A DNA stretch of 35,301 bases from Neisseriaceae bacterium (GCA_017645365.1 JAGCOT010000065.1:1-35301); one strand, 5' to 3'; positions 17,370 through 26,172 are shown, numbered from the stretch's first letter. Program-made: numbers and translations. Notes: generated by a model from the letters alone, not told the origin.

Positions 17370-17834
17370 TTAAATACAAGAAGCCTGATGTTCCTGACTT
17401 TGCAACCAAATAATAAAACGCCGACAAGTTGCAGCATCCATCATGCCTCGATAAATGATTTGATGGTGCAGTGTATGATTATCTACCTCTCGCCAGCGAA
17501 TATAAATCATTACCCAAAAGAGATGCTGCACAGCATCAAAACGCACCCTGAAAATATTTTGGCTTTCGCCTAACTTGCTTTCAGGGTGCCTGCTGCGATG
17601 CAAAATCACTTGTCCATCAGGCAAAATATCCATTTGTGTGATTTGACATAAGCGATAAATCCGCTGATGTTGATAAATCGCACTTGCGAATAATAACAAC
17701 AAAAAAACCCAAGAAAGATGAAAACCTACTGTAAAAACCACTGCCAGCATGGCGACAATATGCCAAAAATCCACCCACATCAACGGCAAAGTCCGATGGC
17801 GGATAAAAATAGTCATTTGCTGAAAATGATTCAT
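17370..17834 (-). CDS. Hypothetical inner-membrane protein, possibly YgfX/CptA-like
   Basis: A 154-residue protein with two close membrane segments (about 22-50, VDFWHIVAMLAVV and WVFLLLLFASAIY) followed by a cytoplasmic beta-rich domain of about 100 residues ending near RRFIIWLQSQ. This layout resembles the YgfX (CptA) family of small membrane proteins, but no diagnostic motif lets me assign it. An uptake-like segment in the gene is read as RHPESKL. It sits 6 bases after the nagZ stop and 15 bases before lspA, so it is probably co-transcribed with both. Confidence 0.68.
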   Translation of the reverse strand: MNHFQQMTIFIRHRTLPLMWVDFWHIVAMLAVVFTVGFHLSWVFLLLLFASAIYQHQRIYRLCQITQMDILPDGQVILHRSRHPESKLGESQNIFRVRFDAVQHLFWVMIYIRWREVDNHTLHHQIIYRGMMDAATCRRFIIWLQSQEHQASCI

Positions 17835-17840
17835 CAGATT

Positions 17841-18923
17841 TTATTCACCCACTTTCGGAGCACAGGGCGTTAAATCGCTTGCCTGTGCCAACAATGCTAC
17901 TTCTTGCTGCATTTGTTGTGCTTCGTCTGTTTGTAGCCATTGAGCAAAATCTTCCGCCCTGCCTTTGCCTGCTATTTTTTCCCAACGCTCTGCCAAATGA
18001 GGCTCAAAAGAATTTTCAGGCTGCCTGAAAGATAAATATTCATCAACCAAATCAGGACGATTGCAAATTAAAGCAATATCACAACCTGCTTGCAAAGAAC
18101 GATGTACGCGTTCAACAATCCCCCCCGCACAACACGCCCCTTCCATGGTCAAATCATCAGAAAATATGGCACCCTGAAAACCCATTTGCTCCCGCAAGAT
18201 TTTTTTCAACCAAAAAGCAGAAAATCCCGCTGGTTGCTCATCTATTTTGGGATATACCACATGGGCAGGCATCACCGCTTGCATTCCGTTTTGCACCATG
18301 TAAGCAAAAGGTTTTAAATCGTTTGCCTGAATTTCTTCCCAACTGCGTTCATCGCAGGGCAAAACGGTATGGCTGTCGCCTGACACAAAACCGTGTCCTG
18401 GAAAATGCTTACCACAAGCAATCATACCGCCTTGATGTAGACCTTTTTGCAAAGATTTTGCCAATAGTTCTACATTTTCAGGTTGCCTGTGAAAACTGCG
18501 ATTGCCGATCACCGCACAACGCCCATAATCCAAATCCAATACAGGCGTAAAAGACAAATCAATGCCACAAGCACGCAATTCTGATGCCAAAATCCGCCCC
18601 GTTTTTTCTGCCATGATACAGGCAGCCTGAATGCCTTGTTGATCGGCAATTTGACCTAAATTCGCCATAGCGGGCAGGCGTGTAAATCCCGCAATAAACC
18701 GCTGAACGCGTCCACCTTCGTGATCGACAGCAATAATCAATTCAGGCTGCCTTAACGATTTAATTTCTCGCACCAAAGATTTCAGTTGTTCGATGGATTC
18801 AAAATTGCGGCGAAATAAAATCACACCACCAACTCGTGGGTCGCACAGGCGGTGCCGTTCGTCATCAGTTAAATGAAATGACGCCACATCAATCATTAAA
18901 TAGCCACGCTGTTGTGTTTTCAT
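17841..18923 (-). CDS. nagZ: Beta-N-acetylhexosaminidase NagZ
   Basis: A glycoside hydrolase family 3 enzyme that removes GlcNAc from 1,6-anhydroMurNAc peptides in cytoplasmic wall recycling. Motifs: DPRVGGVILFRRNF, AVDHEGGRVQRF, KHFPGHGFVSGDSH (the flexible loop with its catalytic Asp-His dyad) and IFSDDLTMEGA with the nucleophile Asp. The ATG at 18923 lies 2 bases after the htrA stop; an upstream in-frame TTG is unlikely. Uptake-sequence-derived peptides are unusually many: SLRQPELI, HRQPENVE, GIQAAC and SFRQPENSFEP. Confidence 0.95.
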   Translation of the reverse strand: MKTQQRGYLMIDVASFHLTDDERHRLCDPRVGGVILFRRNFESIEQLKSLVREIKSLRQPELIIAVDHEGGRVQRFIAGFTRLPAMANLGQIADQQGIQAACIMAEKTGRILASELRACGIDLSFTPVLDLDYGRCAVIGNRSFHRQPENVELLAKSLQKGLHQGGMIACGKHFPGHGFVSGDSHTVLPCDERSWEEIQANDLKPFAYMVQNGMQAVMPAHVVYPKIDEQPAGFSAFWLKKILREQMGFQGAIFSDDLTMEGACCAGGIVERVHRSLQAGCDIALICNRPDLVDEYLSFRQPENSFEPHLAERWEKIAGKGRAEDFAQWLQTDEAQQMQQEVALLAQASDLTPCAPKVGE

Positions 18924-18925
18924 GA

Positions 18926-20371
18926 TTATTTTAAAGGGCAAGATAAAAAGAAAGGCTGACCATTGATCAACACAAATAAAGGAACAGATTCCTGACCTTG
19001 ATATGCCTGCAAAGCAGCACGGAAAGTAGCTTCATCACTCACAACAGTTTGTCCAACGGACATAATAATTTGTCCTTTACGAAAACCTGCGGTTTGTGCC
19101 TGACTTTCAACATTCATTACCATCAAACCGTTAGGAATTTTGTAATGTTGAGCGGTTTTTTCATCTAATGGAGCCAAAGTCAAACCCAATTCAGGCAGCC
19201 TGAAAGCCTTATCCTGATATTGCGATGTTGCAGGTTCGTGAAAACTGATGGCTTTTTTATTTTCCAATTCGTCCAAAACCACTGGCATATCCATTGTGGA
19301 AGCGTTTCGCCAGATTTTTAATTGAACAGTGCTTCCAGGTGCAGAATAACCAATGATGATGGGTAAATCAGTAGAAGTTTCTACAATTTCACCATTGACT
19401 TCTAAAATAATGTCGCCCACTTGCAAGGAGGTTTTGGACGCAGGACCATTCGGAGTAATTTGAACAATGACTGCCCCACGCGGACGATCCAGTTTAAAGT
19501 TTTGTGATAATTCATGCGTTACAGGCTGCACCATCACACCCAAATGACCACGCCGTACATGACCTGTTTTTTTCAGTTGTTCTACAACATTCATCGAAAC
19601 ATCAATCGGCACAGAAAACGATATCCCCATAAAACCGCCTGAACGACTGAAAATTTGGGAATTCATGCCCACCACTTCGCCACGCAAATTAAACAGCGGA
19701 CCTCCCGAATTGCCAGGATTGATGGCAACATCAGTTTGAATAAAAGGAATGTAATTGGAATCAGGTAAAGTGCGTTTTTTAGCAGAAACAATTCCAGATG
19801 TAACACTGTTATCAAAACCAAAAGGAGCACCAATCGCCGCTACCCATTCGCCCACTTGCAAAGATTTGGAATGACCAATTTTGACCGCAGAAAGATTATC
19901 CGCCTTTACCGAAAGCAAGGCGGTATCCGAATCTTCATCAATACCCACCAGTTGAGCACGCAATTCTCGCTTGTCTTTTAAAGTAACAATAATCGTGCCA
20001 CCGCCACGCACCACATGGGCATTGGTTAAAATATCACCATCACTGGAAATAATAAAACCAGAACCGTAATTGTACGCATTCTGATCGTCCTGATTAAAAG
20101 GATCTTCCTGCATAAAATCGCGAAACAATTCAGCAAAAGGATCTATTTTTTGATTTCTCGATTCGTTTTCAACACGAATATTGACCACAGACGCCCCCAC
20201 TTGCTCTACTAATTGAGCAAAATCAGGCAATGCCATTTCTGCTTTTTTTTGTTCATCAGATTTTGTTTGAACATCCGTATTCTGAACAGGTTGTTGCTGA
20301 ACCAATGTTTCTAAACGGTCGCACGATGCCAGCAAAGGCAAAACCGCTACCACAGCAAGTAATTTTTTCAT
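18926..20371 (-). CDS. htrA: Periplasmic serine protease HtrA/DegP-type, predicted lipoprotein
   Basis: A 481-residue protease-chaperone with a trypsin-like domain: His119 in LTNAHVV, Asp149 in DEDSDTALL and Ser222 in NPGNSGGPLF. Two PDZ domains follow (around GHLGVMVQPVT and LGLTLAPLDEKTAQ). The signal ends in the lipobox LLASC (Cys17), so it should be lipid-anchored; a lipobox HtrA is also known in Neisseria, while E. coli DegP is soluble. An uptake sequence encodes AFRLPELGLT at the start of the second PDZ domain. The ATG at 20371 follows AAGGGAA. nagZ starts 2 bases after its stop. Confidence 0.95.
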   Translation of the reverse strand: MKKLLAVVAVLPLLASCDRLETLVQQQPVQNTDVQTKSDEQKKAEMALPDFAQLVEQVGASVVNIRVENESRNQKIDPFAELFRDFMQEDPFNQDDQNAYNYGSGFIISSDGDILTNAHVVRGGGTIIVTLKDKRELRAQLVGIDEDSDTALLSVKADNLSAVKIGHSKSLQVGEWVAAIGAPFGFDNSVTSGIVSAKKRTLPDSNYIPFIQTDVAINPGNSGGPLFNLRGEVVGMNSQIFSRSGGFMGISFSVPIDVSMNVVEQLKKTGHVRRGHLGVMVQPVTHELSQNFKLDRPRGAVIVQITPNGPASKTSLQVGDIILEVNGEIVETSTDLPIIIGYSAPGSTVQLKIWRNASTMDMPVVLDELENKKAISFHEPATSQYQDKAFRLPELGLTLAPLDEKTAQHYKIPNGLMVMNVESQAQTAGFRKGQIIMSVGQTVVSDEATFRAALQAYQGQESVPLFVLINGQPFFLSCPLK

Positions 20372-20420
20372 GAAATTCCCTTGAAAATAAATCAAAACAT
20401 CAAAATATCATCGGCGAAAG

Positions 20421-20451
20421 ATTATACACATAATGTACGCAAAATAAGCAA
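20421..20451 (-). promoter_or_regulatory. Possible htrA promoter
   Basis: Reading the minus strand, TATAAT lies at 20426-20421, about 50 bases before the htrA start. A TTGCTT at 20451-20446 could be the -35 box, but the spacing of 19 is long. No heat-shock (sigma-32) signature was recognised. Confidence 0.4.
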
Positions 20452-20452
20452 T

Positions 20453-20467
20453 TTCAGGCAGCCTGAA
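20453..20467. repeat. Full palindromic DNA uptake sequence
   Basis: TTCAGGCAGCCTGAA sits just upstream of the proposed htrA promoter, between htrA and the tRNA gene. It is a lone site, not part of an inverted pair, so it is unlikely to be a terminator. Confidence 0.85.
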
Positions 20468-20554
20468 AACCCAAAAAGAGTGTTACGCCACATAACATCC
20501 GCCATATTGATGAAACGAATATTCAAATAGTTACAAAAAATATCTTGCTGATTA

Positions 20555-20583
20555 TTGACAAAATTTTTAAATGCTAATAGAAT
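20555..20583 (+). promoter_or_regulatory. Sigma-70 promoter of tRNA-Asn
   Basis: A perfect -35 box TTGACA (20555-20560), a 17-base spacer and the -10 box TAGAAT (20578-20583) lie just before the tRNA gene. This is the clearest promoter in the window. Confidence 0.85.
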
Positions 20584-20597
20584 GTGCAGTCTTACAT

Positions 20598-20673
20598 TCC
20601 TCGATAGCTCAGTCGGTAGAGCGACGGACTGTTAATCCGCAGGTCCCTGGTTCGAGCCCAGGTCGGGGAGCCA
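20598..20673 (+). tRNA. tRNA-Asn (anticodon GUU)
   Basis: A 76-base cloverleaf: acceptor stem TCCTCGA/TCGGGGA with one G-U pair, D-arm GCTCAGTCGGTAGAGC, anticodon GTT at 20631-20633, T-arm CTGGTTCGAGCCCAG, and an encoded 3' CCA. It has its own promoter and terminator, so it is an independent transcription unit. I saw no attachment-site duplication next to it. Confidence 0.97.
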
Positions 20674-20682
20674 AATTTAAAG

Positions 20683-20712
20683 CAGTGTAATCAATCGGTT
20701 ACACTGTTTTTT
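20683..20712 (+). terminator. Rho-independent terminator of tRNA-Asn
   Basis: CAGTGTAA (20683-20690) pairs with TTACACTG (20699-20706) around an 8-base loop, followed by TTTTTT. It starts 9 bases after the tRNA CCA. Unlike most hairpins in this window it is not built from uptake sequences. Confidence 0.85.
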
Positions 20713-20789
20713 CTTTTCGGCGTTGCAAAATCTCATTCTACACAGGGGCATACCGCAATTTTGCAGAAGTTCCTAACATCTAAATCGAC

Positions 20790-20795
20790 TATAAT
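20790..20795 (+). promoter_or_regulatory. Possible -10 box upstream of ppk
   Basis: TATAAT in the context CGACTATAATTCG lies 182 bases before the ppk start and before the small element at 20828. No good -35 box is visible at 16-18 bases. If it is the ppk promoter, the element lies in the transcribed leader. Confidence 0.45.
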
Positions 20796-20827
20796 TCGTC
20801 CATTTTGAATGGTTCATCATTGATAAA

Positions 20828-20959
20828 AGACCTCTGCAAAACTGGCAGATTTGAGTACAGTTCAAAGTTATCGTGGCACAGCAAACGAATGGTTAGACTT
20901 TATTTACAAGCAACACACAACGAAAAAATGTGCCACAAATACCATTTTTGCAGAGGTCT
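20828..20959. mobile_element. 132-bp MITE-like element with perfect 14-bp terminal inverted repeats, in the ppk leader
   Basis: AGACCTCTGCAAAA (20828-20841) is exactly inverted at 20946-20959 as TTTTGCAGAGGTCT. Inside, GTGGCACA (20872-20879) and TGTGCCAC form a second, nested inverted repeat. It has no transposase. The ends resemble those of Neisseria IS5-type elements (AGACCTTTGCAAAA is my recollection, not checked), so it may be a short non-autonomous derivative. A degenerate relative lies at 6790-6932. The right end stops 17 bases before the ppk ATG. Confidence 0.8.
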
Positions 20960-20976
20960 CCATAAGGAAATGCTTC

Positions 20977-23055
20977 ATGTCCGAGTCATTGTTATGTCGA
21001 GAAACTGCTTTATTAGAATTTAATCGCCGCGTTTTGGCACAGGCAGAAGATGAGCGTGTTCCTTTGTTGGAACGCTTGCGTTTTGTGTGTATTGTTTCGT
21101 CCAATTTAGATGAGTTTTTTGAAGTGCGTGTGGCTTTGCTGAAACGCTTAATCAAAACCGCTCCATATCAGCCTTTGCAAACAGGTGAATTGCCGCACGA
21201 AGTTTTGAATCGAGTTCGTCATCAGGCACGAACTTTGATTAACGAACAATATGCTTTGTTTCAAAAATTATTGCCTTTGTTGCGTGATGAAGGAATTGTT
21301 TTTTATAAACGCAATGAATGGTCTGATGCTCAACGAAAGTGGATTGAAGATTATTTTCATCGCGAAATCAAACCTGTATTAACGCCAGTGGGATTAGATC
21401 CATCGCACCCTTTTCCGAAAACACTGAATAAATCGCTGAATTTTGCGGTGGAATTAAGCGGGAAAGATGCTTTTGGGCGTGCTTCCGATATGGCTATTTT
21501 ACAAGCACCACGCATTTTGCCGCGTTTGGTTCGTTTGCCTGATGAATTGTGCGATGGTCATCAAGGTTTGGTGTTTTTGTCTTCCATTATGCACGAGCAT
21601 ATTCAAACCATGTTTTTAGGTATGGAAGTCAAAGGCTTTCATCAATTTCGTTTAACGCGTGATAGTGAATTAACCGTTGGTGAAGATGATTTAAAAAATC
21701 TGCGTACCGCCATTCAAGGCGAATTGCATGAACGGCAATATGGTAGCGGCGTGCGTTTGGAGGTGGCCACCAAATGTCCTGCCCATGTTACCGATTTTCT
21801 GTTAGAACAATTTCAACTGACCGAAGCGGATTTATATCGTGTCGATGGACCTGTGAATTTGGTGCGATTGATGTCTGTGCCAGAAATGGTAGACCGTCCT
21901 GATTTGTGTTTTCCCAACGATACACCTTCTACGCCCAAGTCGTTAAGGCAACCTGAAAACTTATTGGACACCATTCGTGCAGGCGATGTTTTGCTGTATC
22001 ACCCCTATCAATCTTTTCAGCCTGTGGTCGATTTCATTCGCCGTGCTGCGGTTGATCCCGATGTGGTTGCCATCAAAATGACGATTTATCGCACAGGCAA
22101 AAAATCCGATTTAATTCGTGCTTTAATTGCTGCGGCTTTGGCTGGCAAAGAAGTTACAGTGGTAGTAGAACTGATGGCTCGTTTTGACGAAGAAGCCAAT
22201 GTTACTTGGGCAAGTCAATTAGAAGATGCTGGGGCTTTGGTGGTTTATGGCGTGTTTGGTTATAAAGTTCATGCCAAAATGGCTTTGATTGTGCGAAGAG
22301 AAAATGGCATCCTGAAACGCTATGCTCATTTGGGAACGGGCAATTATCATCAAGGCACTTCTCGCATTTACACCGATTTTGGCTTGCTAACCGCCAATGA
22401 TGAAATAACCTCTGATGTGAATGATTTATTCATTCAAATCACAGGATTAGGGCAAGCAGGAGAACTGAAAAAACTGTATCAAAGTCCGTTTTCCTTGCAT
22501 TCTATGGTGATGCACTCGATAGAACAAGAAATTCAGGCTGCCCAAGAAGGTAAACCTGCGAAAATCATTGCCAAAATGAATTCTTTGTTAGAACCACAAG
22601 TCATTCAGGCTTTGTATCGAGCATCGCAAGCAGGGGTACAAGTGGATTTAATCGTGCGTGGCATGTGTGCTTTGCGTCCGCAAGTTACAGGCTTGTCGGA
22701 GAATATTCGAGTTCGTTCGATTATTGGCAAGCAATTAGAGCACGCACGCGTATATTATTTTTATCATCACGGTGCGGAAGATGTTTATATTGCCAGTGCC
22801 GATTGGATGGCACGCAATTTTTTCAGTCGCATAGAAACCTGCATTCCCATTCAAACACCAGCACTCAAACAACGCATTATTGATGAAGGTTTATCGTTGG
22901 CACTTAAAGACAATAGTCAAGCGTGGGAGATGTTGTCGGATGGCTCTTACCAACGAGTTTCTTGCCATGCCAACGAACCAATGATCAATATGCAAGAAAG
23001 TTTATGGGATAAATATAGAGTCAATGCTAAAAAATCGTATAGGAAAAAATCATGA
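20977..23055 (+). CDS. ppk: Polyphosphate kinase 1
   Basis: A 692-residue PPK1 that makes inorganic polyphosphate from ATP. The N-terminus matches the family (ALLEFNRRVLAQAEDE, SSNLDEFFEVR). The two conserved catalytic-domain histidines are His432 in KVHAKMALI and His451 in YAHLGTGNYHQ, 19 apart as in E. coli. The ATG at 20977 follows AAGGA with 8-base spacing. The frame stays open a further 42 codons upstream, but those codons come from the inserted element at 20828-20959 and are not part of the family. An uptake variant is read as SLRQPENLLD. It overlaps ygfZ by 4 bases. Confidence 0.96.
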   Translation: MSESLLCRETALLEFNRRVLAQAEDERVPLLERLRFVCIVSSNLDEFFEVRVALLKRLIKTAPYQPLQTGELPHEVLNRVRHQARTLINEQYALFQKLLPLLRDEGIVFYKRNEWSDAQRKWIEDYFHREIKPVLTPVGLDPSHPFPKTLNKSLNFAVELSGKDAFGRASDMAILQAPRILPRLVRLPDELCDGHQGLVFLSSIMHEHIQTMFLGMEVKGFHQFRLTRDSELTVGEDDLKNLRTAIQGELHERQYGSGVRLEVATKCPAHVTDFLLEQFQLTEADLYRVDGPVNLVRLMSVPEMVDRPDLCFPNDTPSTPKSLRQPENLLDTIRAGDVLLYHPYQSFQPVVDFIRRAAVDPDVVAIKMTIYRTGKKSDLIRALIAAALAGKEVTVVVELMARFDEEANVTWASQLEDAGALVVYGVFGYKVHAKMALIVRRENGILKRYAHLGTGNYHQGTSRIYTDFGLLTANDEITSDVNDLFIQITGLGQAGELKKLYQSPFSLHSMVMHSIEQEIQAAQEGKPAKIIAKMNSLLEPQVIQALYRASQAGVQVDLIVRGMCALRPQVTGLSENIRVRSIIGKQLEHARVYYFYHHGAEDVYIASADWMARNFFSRIETCIPIQTPALKQRIIDEGLSLALKDNSQAWEMLSDGSYQRVSCHANEPMINMQESLWDKYRVNAKKSYRKKS

Positions 23056-23894
23056 AAACACTTCTTCCAGATTACAGCGTGATTCAAATCACAGGGAAAG
23101 ATGCACGCGATTTCTTGCACCGTCAATTATCCAATCATATCAATGGCTTATCATTGCATCAGGCATGTTGGGCAACATACAACACCGCACAAGGTCGTGT
23201 TTTTGCTGATTGCTATATGATTGCCGATGAAAATGATGTTTTTTGGATGATTGTGGCACAAGACTTGGCTTTTCCTATTATAGAACGCTTACGCAAATAT
23301 ATTATGCGAAGTCAAGTAGTTTTGGAATTGGCTGAAAATTGGCGTGTAGCAGGAACTTTGCTAGAAGAAAAAAATCTTTTCAGGCTGCCTGAAAATAGTG
23401 AAGCATATCTTCCCTGTGTTCAAAAAGATGGCGTTTTGAACATCACCTTATTGCACGGTGGGATATTGTCTGTTGCTCCCATGCAAAATCTTCCAAGTTA
23501 TGATGCAGAATGCGAGCACCAATGGCGGCTGTGGGAAATGCAAAACGGTTTTGCCCATATTCAGGCTGCCACTTCGGAAAAATGCGTGGCACAAATGCTT
23601 AATTATCATCGTTTGGGGGCAATTCATTTTCAAAAAGGTTGTTATCCCGGTCAGGAAATTATTGCACGCTCCCAATATCGTGGCAGCGTCAAGCGTGGCT
23701 TGATATTGGCAAAAGCGGATGTCATTTTGCCCATTGGTGATTCTATTGATAATGCAGAAGAAAAATCGATCGGCTGGGTGATGCAAAGTTTAAGCACTCA
23801 TTCAGGCAGCCTGAATTTATGCGTTGTCAAAAATGAGGCACGAAATTTATCGCTCAATCAAATCCCTTTGGAAATCGAAAAAACATTTTCATAA
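23052..23894 (+). CDS. ygfZ: Folate-dependent YgfZ/GcvT-fold protein
   Basis: A 280-residue protein resembling the T-protein of glycine cleavage, carrying the YgfZ signature KGCYPGQE with Cys197. YgfZ binds tetrahydrofolate and helps in maturation or repair of certain iron-sulfur enzymes. The N-terminus ITGKDARDFLHRQLSNHI and the segment NTAQGRVFADCYM fit the family. Uptake sequences are translated as LFRLPENSEA (23379-23393) and HSGSLNLC (23801-23815), both in regions expected to be loops. It is coupled to ppk by an ATGA overlap. Confidence 0.93.
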   Translation: MKTLLPDYSVIQITGKDARDFLHRQLSNHINGLSLHQACWATYNTAQGRVFADCYMIADENDVFWMIVAQDLAFPIIERLRKYIMRSQVVLELAENWRVAGTLLEEKNLFRLPENSEAYLPCVQKDGVLNITLLHGGILSVAPMQNLPSYDAECEHQWRLWEMQNGFAHIQAATSEKCVAQMLNYHRLGAIHFQKGCYPGQEIIARSQYRGSVKRGLILAKADVILPIGDSIDNAEEKSIGWVMQSLSTHSGSLNLCVVKNEARNLSLNQIPLEIEKTFS

Positions 23895-23898
23895 ACGG

Positions 23899-23904
23899 TA
23901 TAAT
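23899..23904 (+). promoter_or_regulatory. Possible -10 box before the TerC-family gene
   Basis: A perfect TATAAT lies 33 bases before the ATG and 5 bases after the ygfZ stop. The -35 region (CGAAAA) is poor. It may allow expression of the next gene independent of ppk-ygfZ. Confidence 0.5.
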
Positions 23905-23936
23905 GCTCCGTCTTTATTTTTAAGTGATTTTCGTTC

Positions 23937-25514
23937 ATGGACATATCTTGGCTTCTCGATGCAAGTACTTGGATCGGTTTTTTCACCCTGATGATTTTAG
24001 AAGTGGTGCTGGGAATCGACAATTTAGTCTTCGTTGCCATTTTAGCCAATAAAGTAAAACCTCACCTGCGGGACCGCACCCGCATCACAGGCTTAACGCT
24101 TGCCGTTTTGATTCGATTATTGATGTTGGGCATGATGTCGTACATCATCACGCTGACTGCTCCTTTGTTTTATTTAAACGGACAATCTGTATCAGGCAAA
24201 GATTTAGTCATGTTATTGGGCGGACTTTTTTTGCTTTACAAAGCCACCACAGAATTGCATGAGCGTTTGGAAGGTCAAATTCTTTACACGCAAAACACGC
24301 ACGAGCGTATCTATGCTGCTATGGGCGTAGTCGTTTTGCAAATTGTCATTTTAGATGCGGTCTTTTCTTTGGATTCGGTGATTACTGCCGTGCATATGGT
24401 AGAACACATCATCATTGCGATGGCAGCCGTAATAGTTGCCATGATGGTAATGATTTGGGCAAGTAAACCGCTAACCATTTTTGTGGAGCAACATCCAACA
24501 GTTGTCATGTTGTGTTTGGGCTTTTTGCTGATGATTGGCTTTTCGCTGATTGCTGAAAGTTTTCATTTTAAAATTCCCAAAGGTTATCTTTACGCTGCTA
24601 TTGGTTTTTCCATTTTGATTGAAACCTTTAATCAAATCGCTCAAAAAAATCGCAAAGAAAATACTTTTCGCAGCAGTACATGGCGAAAACGCACGGCGGA
24701 TTCTGTTTTGGGCATGATGGGGATTCGCGAAGATGTTTTGACCAAAGCCGCCAATCATGGTGAAAAAATTGAAGATGAAGATGTTTTTGAAGCCAATGAA
24801 AAAAACATGATTCGCAGTGTATTCACGCTGGCTGAAAGAGCCATTACCGCCGTGATGACGCCTCGCCGCGATATTGAACGATTGGACATTTCACAAGACA
24901 TCGAAACACAAAAAGAACAACTGAAACAAACTCCTTTTTCTCGTTTGGTCGTCATTGGCAAAGCAGGCATTGACGAACCTTTGGGCGTGGTATTCAAAAA
25001 AGATTTACTCACGCAATTACTCGATTCAGGCAACCTGAATGTCAGTACAGCATTAAAAAAACCTTTATTTTTACCAGAAACGACTAATGTCCTATCTGCA
25101 TTGGAATTATTCCGTGAATCAGGTGCGGATACGGCTTTAATTGTTGATGAATTTGGCGTGGTCTTGGGGATGGTAACCATCAAAGATATGTTGGAAACTA
25201 TTGCGGGGGATTTCCCAGAGGAATTTGAGTTAGAACGCCAAGAAGCACCCAGTATTCAAGAAAATGCAGATGAAACTTTAATGGTCGATGGTGCATTAGA
25301 ATACGAAGAATTGGCTCAAAAAATTCCACTTCCGCCTTTGCCAGAAGATACTGATTTCCATACCATCGGCGGTTTGTTGATGGAAGAAATGCAAGAAATT
25401 CCTGATGTTGATGATTTTATCGACTATTGCGGTTATCGCTTCACCGTGATTCAAAAAGAAGATCAACGCATCGAACGCGTGAAAATCGAAAAAATTGTTT
25501 CCATACAAGAATAA
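23937..25514 (+). CDS. TerC-family membrane protein with CBS and CorC/HlyC domains (YoaE-like)
   Basis: A 525-residue three-part protein. Residues about 1-235 form a TerC domain with around seven membrane helices, including VVLGIDNLVFVAILA and VILDAVFSLDSVITA, whose acidic residues are typical of the family. Residues about 300-430 are a CBS pair (AVMTPRRDIERLD, ADTALIVDEFGVVLGMVTIKDMLE). The C-terminal 90 residues are a CorC/HlyC transporter-associated domain ending in FTVIQKEDQRIERVKIEKI. E. coli YoaE and YegH have the same layout. Metal-ion export or homeostasis is the likely role; the ion is unknown. An uptake variant is read as DSGNLNV between the CBS motifs. Confidence 0.9.
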   Translation: MDISWLLDASTWIGFFTLMILEVVLGIDNLVFVAILANKVKPHLRDRTRITGLTLAVLIRLLMLGMMSYIITLTAPLFYLNGQSVSGKDLVMLLGGLFLLYKATTELHERLEGQILYTQNTHERIYAAMGVVVLQIVILDAVFSLDSVITAVHMVEHIIIAMAAVIVAMMVMIWASKPLTIFVEQHPTVVMLCLGFLLMIGFSLIAESFHFKIPKGYLYAAIGFSILIETFNQIAQKNRKENTFRSSTWRKRTADSVLGMMGIREDVLTKAANHGEKIEDEDVFEANEKNMIRSVFTLAERAITAVMTPRRDIERLDISQDIETQKEQLKQTPFSRLVVIGKAGIDEPLGVVFKKDLLTQLLDSGNLNVSTALKKPLFLPETTNVLSALELFRESGADTALIVDEFGVVLGMVTIKDMLETIAGDFPEEFELERQEAPSIQENADETLMVDGALEYEELAQKIPLPPLPEDTDFHTIGGLLMEEMQEIPDVDDFIDYCGYRFTVIQKEDQRIERVKIEKIVSIQE

Positions 25515-25648
25515 TCTTAAAAACAGGGCACTGCCCGTGATGAAAGAATTGCTTTCCGTACAAGATAAAACAGGCAGCCTGAAAAGGATTAAAATGCTTT
25601 TTTTTCAATAAGCAAGGCGAAGAAAAATCCCCCCTTGCTTGTTCTGAA

Positions 25649-25894
25649 TTATTCTTCGGCTTCGCCAAAAAAATATTGTTCCATTTGTTGTGCTAAATAG
25701 GCTCGTGCATCAGGAACGGCAAGATTTAAGCGATTTTCATTGATGATCATGGTTTGCAAACGCACCCATTGATCCCATGCGGTTTGAGAGACTTGTTCGT
25801 AAATTCTTTTTCCTAATTCATTGGGCAGTGGTGGGAATTTCAAGCCCACTTCTTCTTTGCCTAATTTAACGCAATGTACGGTTCGTTCGCTCAT
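25649..25894 (-). CDS. Probable Fe(2+)-trafficking protein (YggX family)
   Basis: An 81-residue protein starting [18 protein letters not shown], with the invariant cysteine near the N-terminus and family blocks [20 protein letters not shown] and [21 protein letters not shown]. YggX limits oxidative damage to iron-sulfur clusters and may move iron. The ATG at 25894 has AAGGAAT 8-9 bases upstream; codons further upstream do not match the family. It converges with the TerC-family gene; the 134-base gap contains an uptake sequence (25573-25584) but no strong hairpin. Confidence 0.95.
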   Translation of the reverse strand: MSERTVHCVKLGKEEVGLKFPPLPNELGKRIYEQVSQTAWDQWVRLQTMIINENRLNLAVPDARAYLAQQMEQYFFGEAEE

Positions 25895-26102
25895 GTTCAA
25901 TATTCCTTTAAGTTTAAATGCATACAACTAAAAAATCTTGCAAAACCAAATAACGCATATTGCCAATGATTCAACAGGCAGCCTGAAAAGATTTTGCAAA
26001 CCATTTTTCCTGCGAAAGATACACCATTTATCCAGCATTGCACAGTGCCAAACACCGTATTAAACGATAAAATTCGTTCTTTAAACTATTCTCATTTAAC
26101 GG

Positions 26103-26108
26103 TATGAT
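26103..26108 (+). promoter_or_regulatory. Possible -10 box before the ypjD-like gene
   Basis: TATGAT in AACGGTATGATGTCG, with weak -35 sequence upstream, lies 65 bases before the start codon. The rest of 25895-26172 holds one uptake sequence (25976-25987) and nothing else that I recognise. Confidence 0.4.
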
Positions 26109-26172
26109 GTCGCTTGATAAGATTTTTCAAAAAAGCATCTACTGTCTACCGTGATTTAAAGGTGAAATTAAA

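Noticed and set aside
17370-17834. Firm assignment as a CptA-type toxin
   Set aside because: Only the two-helix layout fits; no diagnostic motif and no SdhE-like partner gene beside it.
20598-20673. tRNA-Asn as an integration site
   Set aside because: No integrase, no duplicated tRNA 3' end and no foreign gene block next to it.
20735-20770. Another small inverted-repeat element (GTTGCAAAAT ... ATTTTGCAG)
   Set aside because: The arms are only about 8 bases, with no second copy in the window beyond the TTTTGCAGAAG similarity near thiD.
20851-20976. Possible 42-residue N-terminal extension of Ppk
   Set aside because: It is read from the inserted MITE-like element, does not match the family, and the ATG at 20977 has a good ribosome-binding site.
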